Shown here piece by piece: positions 7,138-14,653 of a stretch of DNA of 42,805 bases. The notes under the pieces are model-generated. The model was not told where the DNA came from and did not search any database. It saw only the letters and a list, made by a program, of their open reading frames with translations. Position numbers and translations under genes: made by a program. Location of the stretch: positions 1 to 42,805 of the forward strand of contig NZ_CAACUY010000063.1 of NCBI RefSeq assembly GCF_900659615.1. Direction: 5' to 3'. The first letter of the stretch is position 1. Every line of letters starts with the position of its first letter. This DNA comes from Actinomadura fibrosa. GTDB taxonomy: Bacteria; Actinomycetota; Actinomycetes; Streptosporangiales; Streptosporangiaceae.

Positions 7138-8391
7138 GTGCGCGACCGGCGCGATGTGCTGCGGATGGGGGCGCAGGCGTCGGCCGCCGGGCTGCTCCCC
7201 GGCCTGGCCGGCCAGGAGGCGGCCGCGGCGGAGACACCGCCGGGCCCCTTCACCGGCTCCTACGCCAACCCCTACGCGTCCGCCCCGTTCAGCTACGTCT
7301 CCGAGCCGACGGCGTCCCCCGGCTCGATCACCGAGCTGATGCCCGGCGTTCAGAACCTCCTCGACCACGTCCGGCTGTCCCGCGGCGAGCGGGTGCTGCT
7401 GCTCGCCGAGCACACCGCCGACCCCGTCGTCCTCCAGGCCATCGCGGCCGCGGCGGCGTGCCGCGACACCGACGTGCGCGTCCTGTCGGTGCCGTCGTTC
7501 AGCGCGGGCGGCTGGGACCGGGGCGCGTCCCTGGACGTCGAGAAGGCCGCCGTCGCGCAGTCCGACGTGGTCATCAGCGCGACGTGGTGGGGCGAGGTGC
7601 ACACCGCGCCGCTGTTCTTCGACCAGATCAGGCACCTCGACGTGCGCTTCGCCTCGCTGCACATGGCCGCCACCGCGGGCGCCCTGCTCACCGGCGCGCG
7701 CTTCCCGAACGAGGTCTACTACGAGATCAAGGACCGGGCGCTGGCCCGGCTCACCGAGGCCCGGAGGATCCGCGTGACCAGCGCGTCCGGGACCGACCTC
7801 ACCTTCTCCCGTCCCGCGTTCACCCCCGACACGGGCCCGATGACGCCGGGACGGTGGGAGCCCTTCCCCTACGGCGGCGTCAACTTCAGCCCGGCCGGCA
7901 CCGACGGCGTTCTGATCATTGAGGACTCCACCTACACCGGGACGCCCGAGACGCCCGTCCGCGTCACCTTCGCCGGCGGCCTCGTCCGCGCGATCGAGGG
8001 CGGCATCGCCGCCGAGCGGATCCGCCGCCGCGCCCCCGGCGGCTACTACCTGCGGCATGCCCTGATCGGCCTCAACCCCAAGGTCCGCGTGGCGGGCGGC
8101 ACCCAGTTCGAGCGCGAGAAGCACGCCGGCGCGTTCTACTGCGGCATCGACGCCCTCACCGACGGGAGGCCCGACCGCTCCAGGCCCGGCTTCGCCCACT
8201 GCGACTGCCAGATCGACCGTCCCACCATCGAGCTGGACGGCACGCCCTTCGTGGCGAACGGCCGCCTGCTCCTCCTCGGCGCCCCGGCCGTCCGCCGGGT
8301 CGCCGCCCGCTACGGCCCTCCCGAGCTGATCCTCGACGACGACCCGCTGATCGTCCTCCCGCGGCGCTACAGCGGCGGGCCCGTCCACTGA
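7138..8391 (+). CDS. Tat-signal metalloenzyme related to NicX (2,5-dihydroxypyridine dioxygenase) and M29 aminopeptidases
   Basis: A 417-aa protein, GTG 7138 with GAGGAGAG six bases upstream. The N-terminus (DRRDVLRMGAQASAAGLLPG, then an Ala-rich end near residue 32) resembles a twin-arginine signal, predicting export. The body fits the family shared by M29 leucyl aminopeptidases and NicX: an N-terminal Rossmann-like half (RGERVLLLAEHTADPVVLQA) and a C-terminal metal site with REKHAGAFYCGI and later AHCDCQIDRPTIELDG. In NicX the iron ligands are one His plus an HxD pair, and the KHAG His with HCD fits that layout. M29 peptidases have a similar site with two metals, so peptidase activity is the main alternative. 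Exported members are unusual in this otherwise cytoplasmic family. No partner gene identifies the substrate. Confidence 0.72.
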   Translation: MRDRRDVLRMGAQASAAGLLPGLAGQEAAAAETPPGPFTGSYANPYASAPFSYVSEPTASPGSITELMPGVQNLLDHVRLSRGERVLLLAEHTADPVVLQAIAAAAACRDTDVRVLSVPSFSAGGWDRGASLDVEKAAVAQSDVVISATWWGEVHTAPLFFDQIRHLDVRFASLHMAATAGALLTGARFPNEVYYEIKDRALARLTEARRIRVTSASGTDLTFSRPAFTPDTGPMTPGRWEPFPYGGVNFSPAGTDGVLIIEDSTYTGTPETPVRVTFAGGLVRAIEGGIAAERIRRRAPGGYYLRHALIGLNPKVRVAGGTQFEREKHAGAFYCGIDALTDGRPDRSRPGFAHCDCQIDRPTIELDGTPFVANGRLLLLGAPAVRRVAARYGPPELILDDDPLIVLPRRYSGGPVH

Positions 8392-8417
8392 GGCGCTCCC
8401 GCGGCTAGCATCACGGG

Positions 8418-9140
8418 ATGCTGCCGACCGCCGGTGACTTCGACGCCTACGGGCCGTCCCACCTCGCCGCGCTCGGACTCTTCGCGGTCGGCTGCGCCGG
8501 GCTGGTGCTGCTCGGCCGCTCGCAGCGGACACCGGACGGCCCCGGAGACCAGGCGCGGGGCTTCGGGAGGGCCTACGCGCTGGCGATCGTGTACGTGGCC
8601 GTCGGCACCCAGGCCTACACGGTGCTGCCCGCCCAGTGGAAGATCGGCGGGTCGCTGCCGCTGCAACTGTGCGACCTCGCGTGGGTGGCCGCGATCGGCG
8701 CGCTGTGGACGCTCGGCCGCCGCGGGTTCGCGCTGTCGTACTACTGGGGCCTGACCCTGTCGGTGCAGGGCCTGCTCACCCCCGCGCTGAACGGCGGCGA
8801 CTACCCCCACATCGACTACCTGGGCTTCTTCGGGACGCACCTCCTGACCGTGTGGGCCGCGGTGTACCTCACCTGGGGGCTCGGCATGCGCCCCGACTGG
8901 CGCGACTACCGTTTCGCGGTCGCCGTCACCCTGGCGTGGGCCGTCGCCACGTTCGTCTTCAACCTGATCGCCGGGACCAACTACGGCTACCTCAACGAGA
9001 AGCCCGGCACCGGTTCGGTCCTGGACCTCCTCGGCCCCTGGCCCTGGTACGTCCTCGCCGAAGTCGTGATCATCCTGCTCGGCTGGGCCCTGATCACCTA
9101 CCCCTGGACGCGCCGCGAAGCCGCCCGGCGCGAGCGCTGA
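8418..9140 (+). CDS. TIGR02206 / YwaF-type integral membrane protein
   Basis: A 240-aa polytopic membrane protein. The diagnostic segment SLPLQLCDLAWVAAIGAL (about residues 76-93) and the later conserved YPHIDYLGFFGTHLLTVWA and NLIAGTNYGYLNEKPGT loops are those of the TIGR02206 / YwaF family. I count about seven hydrophobic helices, at roughly residues 15-32, 53-70, 80-97, 103-120, 135-152, 170-190 and 210-230. The family is distantly related to eukaryotic TMEM164, an acyltransferase-type protein, but bacterial members have no assigned role. It lies 26 bases after the metalloenzyme stop and may share its transcript. Confidence 0.85.
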   Translation: MLPTAGDFDAYGPSHLAALGLFAVGCAGLVLLGRSQRTPDGPGDQARGFGRAYALAIVYVAVGTQAYTVLPAQWKIGGSLPLQLCDLAWVAAIGALWTLGRRGFALSYYWGLTLSVQGLLTPALNGGDYPHIDYLGFFGTHLLTVWAAVYLTWGLGMRPDWRDYRFAVAVTLAWAVATFVFNLIAGTNYGYLNEKPGTGSVLDLLGPWPWYVLAEVVIILLGWALITYPWTRREAARRER

Positions 9141-9211
9141 CATGCGGCCGAAGCGCACGATGGTTGGGGGCAGAATGTCTCGCATGGTCATCTCGTCCCA
9201 CGGGCGTGCGC

Positions 9212-10195
9212 ATGAGCGTTGAGAAGCAGGAGGCCCCCGGCAGGCTCACGGACCTCCGGAGCAGGTTCTCCAGGGGGGACCGCTCCCCGGCGTCGGTCTT
9301 CGTGGTCGGCACCCTGTTCTCGGGCTCGACCCTGATCGGGCGCGACATGACCACGCGCATCAAGCGGGCCCACTACGTGGGCGAACTCAACAACTACACG
9401 CAGCTGCCCGGGTTCAGCCACACGACGTCCGGACGGCAGTGCGGCCCCTGTGCCCTGCTCGGCCGGCGGTGCCCGCACTTCACGAAGGAGCTCGCCGGAC
9501 GGGTGACGCACGAGGACGTCGCCGGCATTCACGAGGAGCTCGCGCGGTCGCTCGGCGCCTCGGTCGTCATCGACGGCAGCAAGTACGTCGTGTGGCTCCG
9601 CAACGCGCTCGAACAGCGCAGCGCCGACGCGGCCTGGCGGGCGCGGGTGAAGGTCATCGTCACGGTGCGGAACCCGATCGCGTTCGCGCTCAGCCACCGG
9701 AACCGGACGGGCGAGGCGCTCTGGCTGGCGGCCGGCATCTGGCGCGACACCTACGTCGACGCGCTCCGCACCATCAACGGCTACGGGCTGCCGCACGTGG
9801 TCGTCCGCTACGAGGATCACATGGCCGACCCGGAGCTCTCGCTCCTGCGGCTGAGCGCCTTCCTGAACCTGCCGCTGGAGGCCGAGCCGGACAACGGCAC
9901 GGTCCACGACACCGGCGGGAACTGGAGCTCCTTCGTCCCCTACGTGGGCATCGACGACCTCAACAAGCACATCGAGCGGCTGGACGACGCCAAGCGCGCG
10001 GAGGCGGAGATCTTCGTGCGGCACGCGCGGGAGTACTGGAACGACGAGAAGCCGAGGGAGGACACCCGCTGGCGCGGCAGCCTCGACGCCGGCGAGGTCA
10101 ACGCCGTCCTGAACACCCCCGGGCTGGCCGACATGGCGAGCCTCCTCGGCTACAACGTCGCCGAGGTGGTCCACGCGGCCGTCCGGCCGAGCTAA
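9212..10195 (+). CDS. Sulfotransferase-family protein
   Basis: A 327-aa protein. ATG 9212 is the first ATG in frame after the previous gene; GTG 9206 is an alternative, and neither has a strong ribosome site. The PAPS-binding features are visible: the 5'-phosphosulfate loop FVVGTLFSGSTLIGRDM near residues 29-45 and a 3'-phosphate segment VTVRNPIAFALSHRNR near 150-165, with GELNNYTQLP and a Cys cluster (CGPCALLGRRCPHF, about 78-91) of the kind common in prokaryotic sulfotransferases. It should transfer sulfate from PAPS to a hydroxyl or amine acceptor, which is unknown. Its stop codon overlaps a broken gene on the other strand, marking the start of the lower-GC island. Confidence 0.85.
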   Translation: MSVEKQEAPGRLTDLRSRFSRGDRSPASVFVVGTLFSGSTLIGRDMTTRIKRAHYVGELNNYTQLPGFSHTTSGRQCGPCALLGRRCPHFTKELAGRVTHEDVAGIHEELARSLGASVVIDGSKYVVWLRNALEQRSADAAWRARVKVIVTVRNPIAFALSHRNRTGEALWLAAGIWRDTYVDALRTINGYGLPHVVVRYEDHMADPELSLLRLSAFLNLPLEAEPDNGTVHDTGGNWSSFVPYVGIDDLNKHIERLDDAKRAEAEIFVRHAREYWNDEKPREDTRWRGSLDAGEVNAVLNTPGLADMASLLGYNVAEVVHAAVRPS

Positions 10196-10344
10196 CCCGC
10201 GTCCCGGCGCGCGCCGGGCGGCCAGACCACCCGCACGGGAACGCCGCGCCCACGGGCATGGGCGACGACGTCGGCGGTCCCCCCGGGACCGCGCGCGGGC
10301 TCCCCGTCCCACACGGCCCACAACTCGTCCGCCCGGTCGAGCAT
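10192..10344 (-). pseudogene. C-terminal remnant of a Rossmann-like actinomycete protein
   Basis: On the minus strand a 50-codon frame ends at 10192 and encodes MLDRADELWAVWDG followed by EPARGPGGTADVVAHARG and RGVPVRVVWPPGA. The WDG...ARGPGGTADVV...PV.VVWP pattern is the conserved C-terminal end of a common actinomycete family of about 150-200 aa nucleotide-hydrolase-like proteins. Family-like sequence can be read a few codons further upstream (PASV) and then stops abruptly near 10360, exactly where the neighbouring membrane gene ends. This looks like a gene cut by an insertion or deletion. The family match is from memory of the motif, so the identity is tentative. The truncation is supported by the short length. 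Confidence 0.5.
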
Positions 10345-10360
10345 GGCGACACTGGCCGGC

Positions 10361-10678
10361 TCAGGGCTCGTCTTCCTCAGCCGAACGTGATGCCAGGTTC
10401 ACGGTGCCGCCCTGGATCGCCGTACCGTGGACCGACCCGCTTATCGTGTTCTGGACGCTGGCGGGGGCAGTGCGGTCTGCGCCCTCACCGCTGTCTCGTC
10501 TGGACGAGATCAGGCCGATCACGGCGAGTACGAGCCCGGCGAGCCCGATGAGCGCCCCCAGCGCGCTGGCCAACTTGTCGGCAGCGTCCAAGCCCACGGT
10601 CACGAAGAGGGCGGTGAGCGCGATAATGGCGACTACCCCGATCACCAGTCCGCACCAGCTCAGTACTCTCCTTGACAT
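10361..10678 (-). CDS. Two-helix membrane protein with C-terminal RHIM/BASS3-like motif
   Basis: A 105-aa protein started at ATG 10678. A GTG at 10768 would add 30 unconvincing residues. Two hydrophobic helices are evident, at residues 7-30 (SWCGLVIGVVAIIALTALF and on) and 37-58 (LASALGALIGLAGLVLAVIG), then a polar linker rich in Arg, Asp and Ser. Residues 77-95 read NTISGSVHGTAIQGGTVNL. This G-x-V-x-G-x-x-(I/V)-Q-x-G-x-V pattern resembles the bacterial amyloid signalling (BASS3, RHIM-like) motif. The NB-ARC protein at 16570-18708 has the matching motif near its N-terminus (9 identities in 17 aligned positions). In fungal and bacterial NLR systems such shared motifs carry a signal from receptor to a membrane-damaging effector, so this is the plausible effector. 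Function is inferred, and no toxicity can be read from the sequence. Confidence 0.65.
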   Translation of the reverse strand: MSRRVLSWCGLVIGVVAIIALTALFVTVGLDAADKLASALGALIGLAGLVLAVIGLISSRRDSGEGADRTAPASVQNTISGSVHGTAIQGGTVNLASRSAEEDEP

Positions 10679-10796
10679 ATCGCCATCATGAGCCGAAACG
10701 GAGAAGAGTGGAAGCGTTCGATCGGACGGGCAGTACGGTAGCTCCTTCCGGGTGGCACGTACTTGCACACGAGCCTGATCGAGGGAACGGAGCTCT

Positions 10797-13700
10797 TCAG
10801 GAGGCGACTTCGCTGAGCGTGTGCAGTCTTATCGCGATGGACTCCGCCTCCGGCACACCGAGTTCCTCGAAGATCTCCAGCGCTTGGCGCAAGTGGATGC
10901 GCGCGGCCTGTTCCCCCTCAAGGTGGTAGATCGCGGCGGCGATGCCCTCGTACGCCTTGGCCTGCTGGTACGGCACGCTGATGTCGAGGGAGATGGCGAG
11001 GGCCTTGCGGTAGTAGTCCAGGGCGACTGAGTACCGGCAGCAGGCCTGGTGAGCGTCCGCCATTCCCCGCAGAGCCTGCGCGAGCTGGTAGGGGTCACCG
11101 ACGTTCCGGGCCGCCTCCTCTGCCTGCTCGTGGTGGACGAGAGCTTCAACAGAATGACCCATCAGCAGGTAGGTGGCGCCGATGCTGTTGAGAGTGTCGG
11201 CGATGTTCCGCCGGTCGCCGATCTCACGGAACACCGTGATCGCCTCTCGAAAGAATCTCAACGCCCGCGGATAGTCGCCCTTATACTGGCAGACACCGCC
11301 GATGTTGTTGTTGAGGATCGCCTCGTGCTGTACACCGCCGATCTCTTTGAAGATGGCGCTTGACAGCTCGTAGTAGTGGATGGCGTCACGGTGGAAGCCG
11401 CGTTGCCGCTGGACGTCGCCGATGTTGTTGAGGACCATGGCCTCCCGGCGCCGGTCTCCCAGTCTGTGGCACATGTCGAGGGAGAAGAGTAGATGCTGCA
11501 GGGCATCCCCATAGCGCCCGAGATGCCACAGTGCGATAGCCGCATATCCGAGCGAGTTCGCCTCGCCGTGCAGGTCGTCGGCCTTCCGGTAGAGGTCCTG
11601 CGCCTCCTGATGATGTGCCAGGGCTTCACGGTAGCAGGCGGTGGTCCACAGGATGATGCCGATGCGGTCCAGCGTCTCGGCTTCGGCCCGCATATCACCT
11701 AAGGAGCGGAAAATGGGCAGAGCCTCAGTGGCATGGTTCAGTGCCATGACATGGTCGCCAGTCCGGAAACGCGTGAAACTCAGTTCGAATAGCGCCTGAG
11801 CCAGTGCTTCCGGGTTGCGCGTCTCCCGCGCCGCCCGTACGGCTGCCTCCTGAGCGCGGCCTGCATCCTCGCGATGGCCTTGGGTCTCCAGGAACTGAGC
11901 GAGTATGTGGATCAACAGGCCGCCGCTCTCCTTCTTCTCGTGCTCGATGGCATGTTCGGCCACCGCCAGGCAGTTGCGCCATTCCCGCTCCAGCCACGCC
12001 ACGGCGTCGGTGGGACGTGCCCGAAGGCGCACGCTCCGGCGCACTCGATCGTCGGCGAGGGCAGCCGGCGTGGTCACTCGCCCCTCGGAGAGGACTCGCC
12101 TGCGTCGATACGGATACAGCATGTGGTCGGCGCGGTCGGCACACCGCAGATAGTGGTGCACCAGCCGGGAGAGGCTTCGCCTACGCTCAGCACGGGAGTC
12201 CTCGTCCAGCGCTCGCGCCCGAGCGAACCCTCGCACGATGTCATGCATGCGTACATGTCCGGCTGCCTGCTCATAGAGGAGATGGTGATCGACGAGGACG
12301 TCGAACTCCGCCAGCACCTCGTCCGCGGGACGGGCGACCAGGGCTGCCGCGACCTCCGCCGTTATGTCCGGGCAGGGACTCCAACCGAGGCGCCGGAAGA
12401 GGCATCGTTGCGCCTCGGTGAGGTCGCGGTAAGAACGATCGAAAGCGGCTCTCGCCACCGAGTCGTCCAAGTCGCCATCGTCCTCCGGCCCGGCCTGGGA
12501 GCTCAGGCGCGTCCGGGGAAGCTCACCTCGTTGGTCGCTGAGGCCGGTCCGGGTCGCCCTGGTCGCCCGCGCGGCAGCGAGACGCAGGGCGAGTGGAAGG
12601 CCTCCGCACCGGTGTACGACGTCGTCGACCACGTCCGCTCCGAGGTCCTCGCCCGCGACCCGGACGACCAACTGGCGTGCCTGCTCCGGCGGCAGGACCT
12701 CCAGCCGCAGGTACCGTGCACCGGACAGTCCGGCCAACTGGCGCCGGCTGGTGACCAGGACGCGGCAGGTCGGGATGCCGGCGATGACCGGCCGCACCTG
12801 GTCCAGACCGATGGCATCGTCCAAGATCACGATGGCGCGCCGTCCGGCCATCTCGCGCCGCCACAGCTCGGTACGCTCGGCGAGCGGCACGGGAACGCGA
12901 TCCGGCGAGACGCTGAGTGTGCGTAGCAACTCGCTCAGTACGGCACCGGCCGAGAGCGGCGGTCTGACCTCGTCATGTCCGCATAGCCGGACGTGCAGCG
13001 CGGCATCAGGGAATCTGTCGGCCAGCATATGTGCGGCGCGGAGGACGAGGGCGCTCTTCCCGATCCCGCCCATGCCGGTAACGACGTCGACGGCGGACTG
13101 CGGTACATCCGCCCCAGCTGGAGTGGTGAGGAACTCCAACTCGCGCACGCGGCCGGTGAACCCATCGGTCTCCTCGGGCAGCGAGCGTGGCTGCGACATC
13201 CCGGTGCATCGCAGGTGACGTGGTGTCACACCGAGGTCCGGATCACGCCGCAGCATCCGTTCGTGCAGGTCACTCAACCGTGGTCCCGGGTCCGAGCCCT
13301 GTTCCGAGGCCAGTGTCCGGACAGCGTGCCGGTAGACCTCCAGCGCATCCGCCGCCCGATCGTGCCGGTAGAGAGCGGTCATCAGCTGCGCGGTGACCCG
13401 TTCGTCCATGGGGTGCGCAGTCGCCATGCGCTGAAGCTCCGCAATGACCTCTTCGTGCCTGCCCAGCCGAAGTTGCAGGTCGATGCGCTCCAACTGCGCA
13501 CCGTGCCGTTCCTCTTCGAGGCTCGTGCGGAGCCCCTGGATCCAGCCTCCGGGCAGGCCGGCCAGCGGTTCGCCGCGCCACAGTCCCTCGGCCTCGAGCA
13601 AGAGCGCCAAGGCATGCTCGTCGTCACCGCTCTCGGAGATGGAGCGTGCCTGGCGTCGCAGTCTTCGGAAACAGTGCAGGTCAACCGACTCCGGGGGCAG

Positions 13701-13994
13701 TGCGAGGCGGTATCCGCCATGACCGGACTCGATCGGACACGGTATGGCTGGCTTCCTGCTGGTTCGCCCGCGGAAGCTTCGTCGCAGCCGGGTGACATAG
13801 CTCGTGAGAGTGGCGCGCGCGTGCGATGGCCGATGTTCGCCCCAGAGGCGTCTGGCCAAGGTCTCTGCTGAGACAACGCTGTCGCATTCTATCGCCAGAA
13901 TCGCCAGCAGGCAGCGTTCCTTCGGCGAACCGAACTTCCGAGTAACCCCGTCTGCCGTCAACTCAACGGCGCCCAGAAGCCTGATCTCCTCCAT
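10797..13994 (-). CDS. AfsR/SARP-type regulator: winged helix, BTAD, NB-ARC, TPR
   Basis: A 1065-aa protein of the usual AfsR length, ATG 13994 after GGGAGCGGAG. Residues 1-95 are an OmpR-like winged helix (IRLLGAVELTADG, TLTSYVTRLRRSF, GGYRLAL). About 96-250 is the bacterial transcriptional activation domain (LALLLEAEGLWRGEPLAGL, AADALEVYRHAVRTL). The NB-ARC ATPase has Walker A GMGGIGKSA near residue 305, Walker B RRAIVILDDAI, the CGGLPLALRLAA block and an MHD motif (VRMHDIVRGFAR, near 580). From about 715 the rest is tetratricopeptide repeats (e.g. ALAHHQEAQDLYRKADDLHG). Such proteins switch on secondary-metabolite or other genes after nucleotide-driven oligomerisation. Target genes are unknown. 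Codon third positions are visibly less GC-rich than in the flanking metabolic genes. Confidence 0.93.
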   Translation of the reverse strand: MEEIRLLGAVELTADGVTRKFGSPKERCLLAILAIECDSVVSAETLARRLWGEHRPSHARATLTSYVTRLRRSFRGRTSRKPAIPCPIESGHGGYRLALPPESVDLHCFRRLRRQARSISESGDDEHALALLLEAEGLWRGEPLAGLPGGWIQGLRTSLEEERHGAQLERIDLQLRLGRHEEVIAELQRMATAHPMDERVTAQLMTALYRHDRAADALEVYRHAVRTLASEQGSDPGPRLSDLHERMLRRDPDLGVTPRHLRCTGMSQPRSLPEETDGFTGRVRELEFLTTPAGADVPQSAVDVVTGMGGIGKSALVLRAAHMLADRFPDAALHVRLCGHDEVRPPLSAGAVLSELLRTLSVSPDRVPVPLAERTELWRREMAGRRAIVILDDAIGLDQVRPVIAGIPTCRVLVTSRRQLAGLSGARYLRLEVLPPEQARQLVVRVAGEDLGADVVDDVVHRCGGLPLALRLAAARATRATRTGLSDQRGELPRTRLSSQAGPEDDGDLDDSVARAAFDRSYRDLTEAQRCLFRRLGWSPCPDITAEVAAALVARPADEVLAEFDVLVDHHLLYEQAAGHVRMHDIVRGFARARALDEDSRAERRRSLSRLVHHYLRCADRADHMLYPYRRRRVLSEGRVTTPAALADDRVRRSVRLRARPTDAVAWLEREWRNCLAVAEHAIEHEKKESGGLLIHILAQFLETQGHREDAGRAQEAAVRAARETRNPEALAQALFELSFTRFRTGDHVMALNHATEALPIFRSLGDMRAEAETLDRIGIILWTTACYREALAHHQEAQDLYRKADDLHGEANSLGYAAIALWHLGRYGDALQHLLFSLDMCHRLGDRRREAMVLNNIGDVQRQRGFHRDAIHYYELSSAIFKEIGGVQHEAILNNNIGGVCQYKGDYPRALRFFREAITVFREIGDRRNIADTLNSIGATYLLMGHSVEALVHHEQAEEAARNVGDPYQLAQALRGMADAHQACCRYSVALDYYRKALAISLDISVPYQQAKAYEGIAAAIYHLEGEQAARIHLRQALEIFEELGVPEAESIAIRLHTLSEVAS

Positions 13995-14063
13995 CTCCGC
14001 TCCCCGTGCACATCCCCCCGATCATGGTCGCTTTGTGAGTGTCTCATGCGATTTGTCGGTTTA

Positions 14064-14282
14064 CTAGTCGCCGGACAATGCGTCAGAAGTAAGAGTGACC
14101 TTACCGTGCAGCGCCAATGCGAACGAATATTCGAGGAGCTGTTTGGGTGTGTCACGAAAAGGCTCGGCCTTATACCAGATAGTGCCGGGACCCGGTGACC
14201 ACAAGATCTGATTCGCCGAACTTGCGGAGACTTGATCCAAAACGCCCGCGAACGCGGCGGATGCTGCCCTAGAGTCGCACAT
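14064..14282 (-). CDS. Small protein of unknown function (72 aa)
   Basis: ATG 14282 on the minus strand is preceded by CCGGAGAGGCGC, a good ribosome site, and opens a 72-codon frame beginning MCDSRAASAAFAGVLDQVSA and ending KVTLTSDALSGD. The composition is ordinary for a soluble protein, with no membrane segment. I do not recognise a family. The frame extends further upstream without a better start. It lies 69 bases upstream of the AfsR-type gene in the same direction, so both may be on one transcript. It is divergent from the 23-codon peptide gene, and the 117-base gap between them holds CACGTG palindromes. A chance frame is the alternative. Confidence 0.45.
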   Translation of the reverse strand: MCDSRAASAAFAGVLDQVSASSANQILWSPGPGTIWYKAEPFRDTPKQLLEYSFALALHGKVTLTSDALSGD

Positions 14283-14352
14283 GCGCCTCTCCGGGAGTGA
14301 GTCGGTCCGGCGTAGGGGCGTTCGTAGGTCCTGAACATCCGCACACGCAAAC

Positions 14353-14374
14353 GCACGTGCACGTCGCACGTGCG
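14353..14374. promoter_or_regulatory. Twin CACGTG palindromes in a divergent intergenic region
   Basis: Two CACGTG cores (14354-14359 and 14367-14372) lie 13 bp apart, the second within the longer perfect palindrome CGCACGTGCG. They sit between the divergent starts at 14282 (minus) and 14400 (plus). A paired-palindrome operator for a local regulator, perhaps the neighbouring AfsR-type protein, would fit. No assignment to a known binding site is possible. Confidence 0.4.
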
Positions 14375-14399
14375 AGTGCACGATACGAATCGGCAGGCT

Positions 14400-14471
14400 A
14401 TGTACGATTCCCTGAACAAGATCGCAAGCATCGCCGTGGCCGCCTTCGGCTGGCTGATCTTTATGGTCTGA
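14400..14471 (+). CDS. Very small hydrophobic peptide gene (23 aa)
   Basis: ATG 14400 opens a 24-codon frame: residues 1-10 are MYDSLNKIAS, followed by IAVAAFGWLIFMV and a TGA at 14469. The first eight residues are polar with one Lys and Asp, and the rest is a continuous hydrophobic segment just long enough to insert in a membrane. A weak ribosome site (GGCAGG) lies four to five bases upstream. A perfect 15-bp terminator stem begins 14 bases after the stop, so a short, dedicated transcript seems likely. This layout is that of a small membrane peptide, a signalling peptide or a toxin-like peptide. Alternatively the transcript is a small RNA and the frame is incidental. I recognise no homologue. 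Confidence 0.5.
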   Translation: MYDSLNKIASIAVAAFGWLIFMV

Positions 14472-14485
14472 CGCCGCGTCGCAGT

Positions 14486-14518
14486 CAGAGGGCGGGACCG
14501 GCTCGGTCCCGCCCTCTG
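14486..14518 (+). terminator. 15-bp perfect terminator stem after the 23-codon peptide
   Basis: CAGAGGGCGGGACCG and its exact reverse complement flank a three-base GCT loop. No U-run follows, but stems of this strength terminate in actinomycetes. The stop codon of the small peptide is 14 bases upstream and the next start is 135 bases downstream, so the stem separates two transcripts. Confidence 0.8.
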
Positions 14519-14653
14519 CTGTGCAAGGGCAGGTGGACCGCGATCTGCAACATCTTCGTCCAGTCCATTGCAGGCATCCCGTCCATACGTCTGACCCATC
14601 GTGAGGTCGCCGGCGGTCCGTTGGGGCCGCACCGTCCCGAAACGGGAGGCGTG

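Noticed and set aside
14297..14653. Longer start for the CDP-glycerol-transferase-like protein
   Set aside because: The upstream part crosses the 23-codon peptide gene and its 15-bp terminator, has no family similarity, and ATG 14654 has a good ribosome site.
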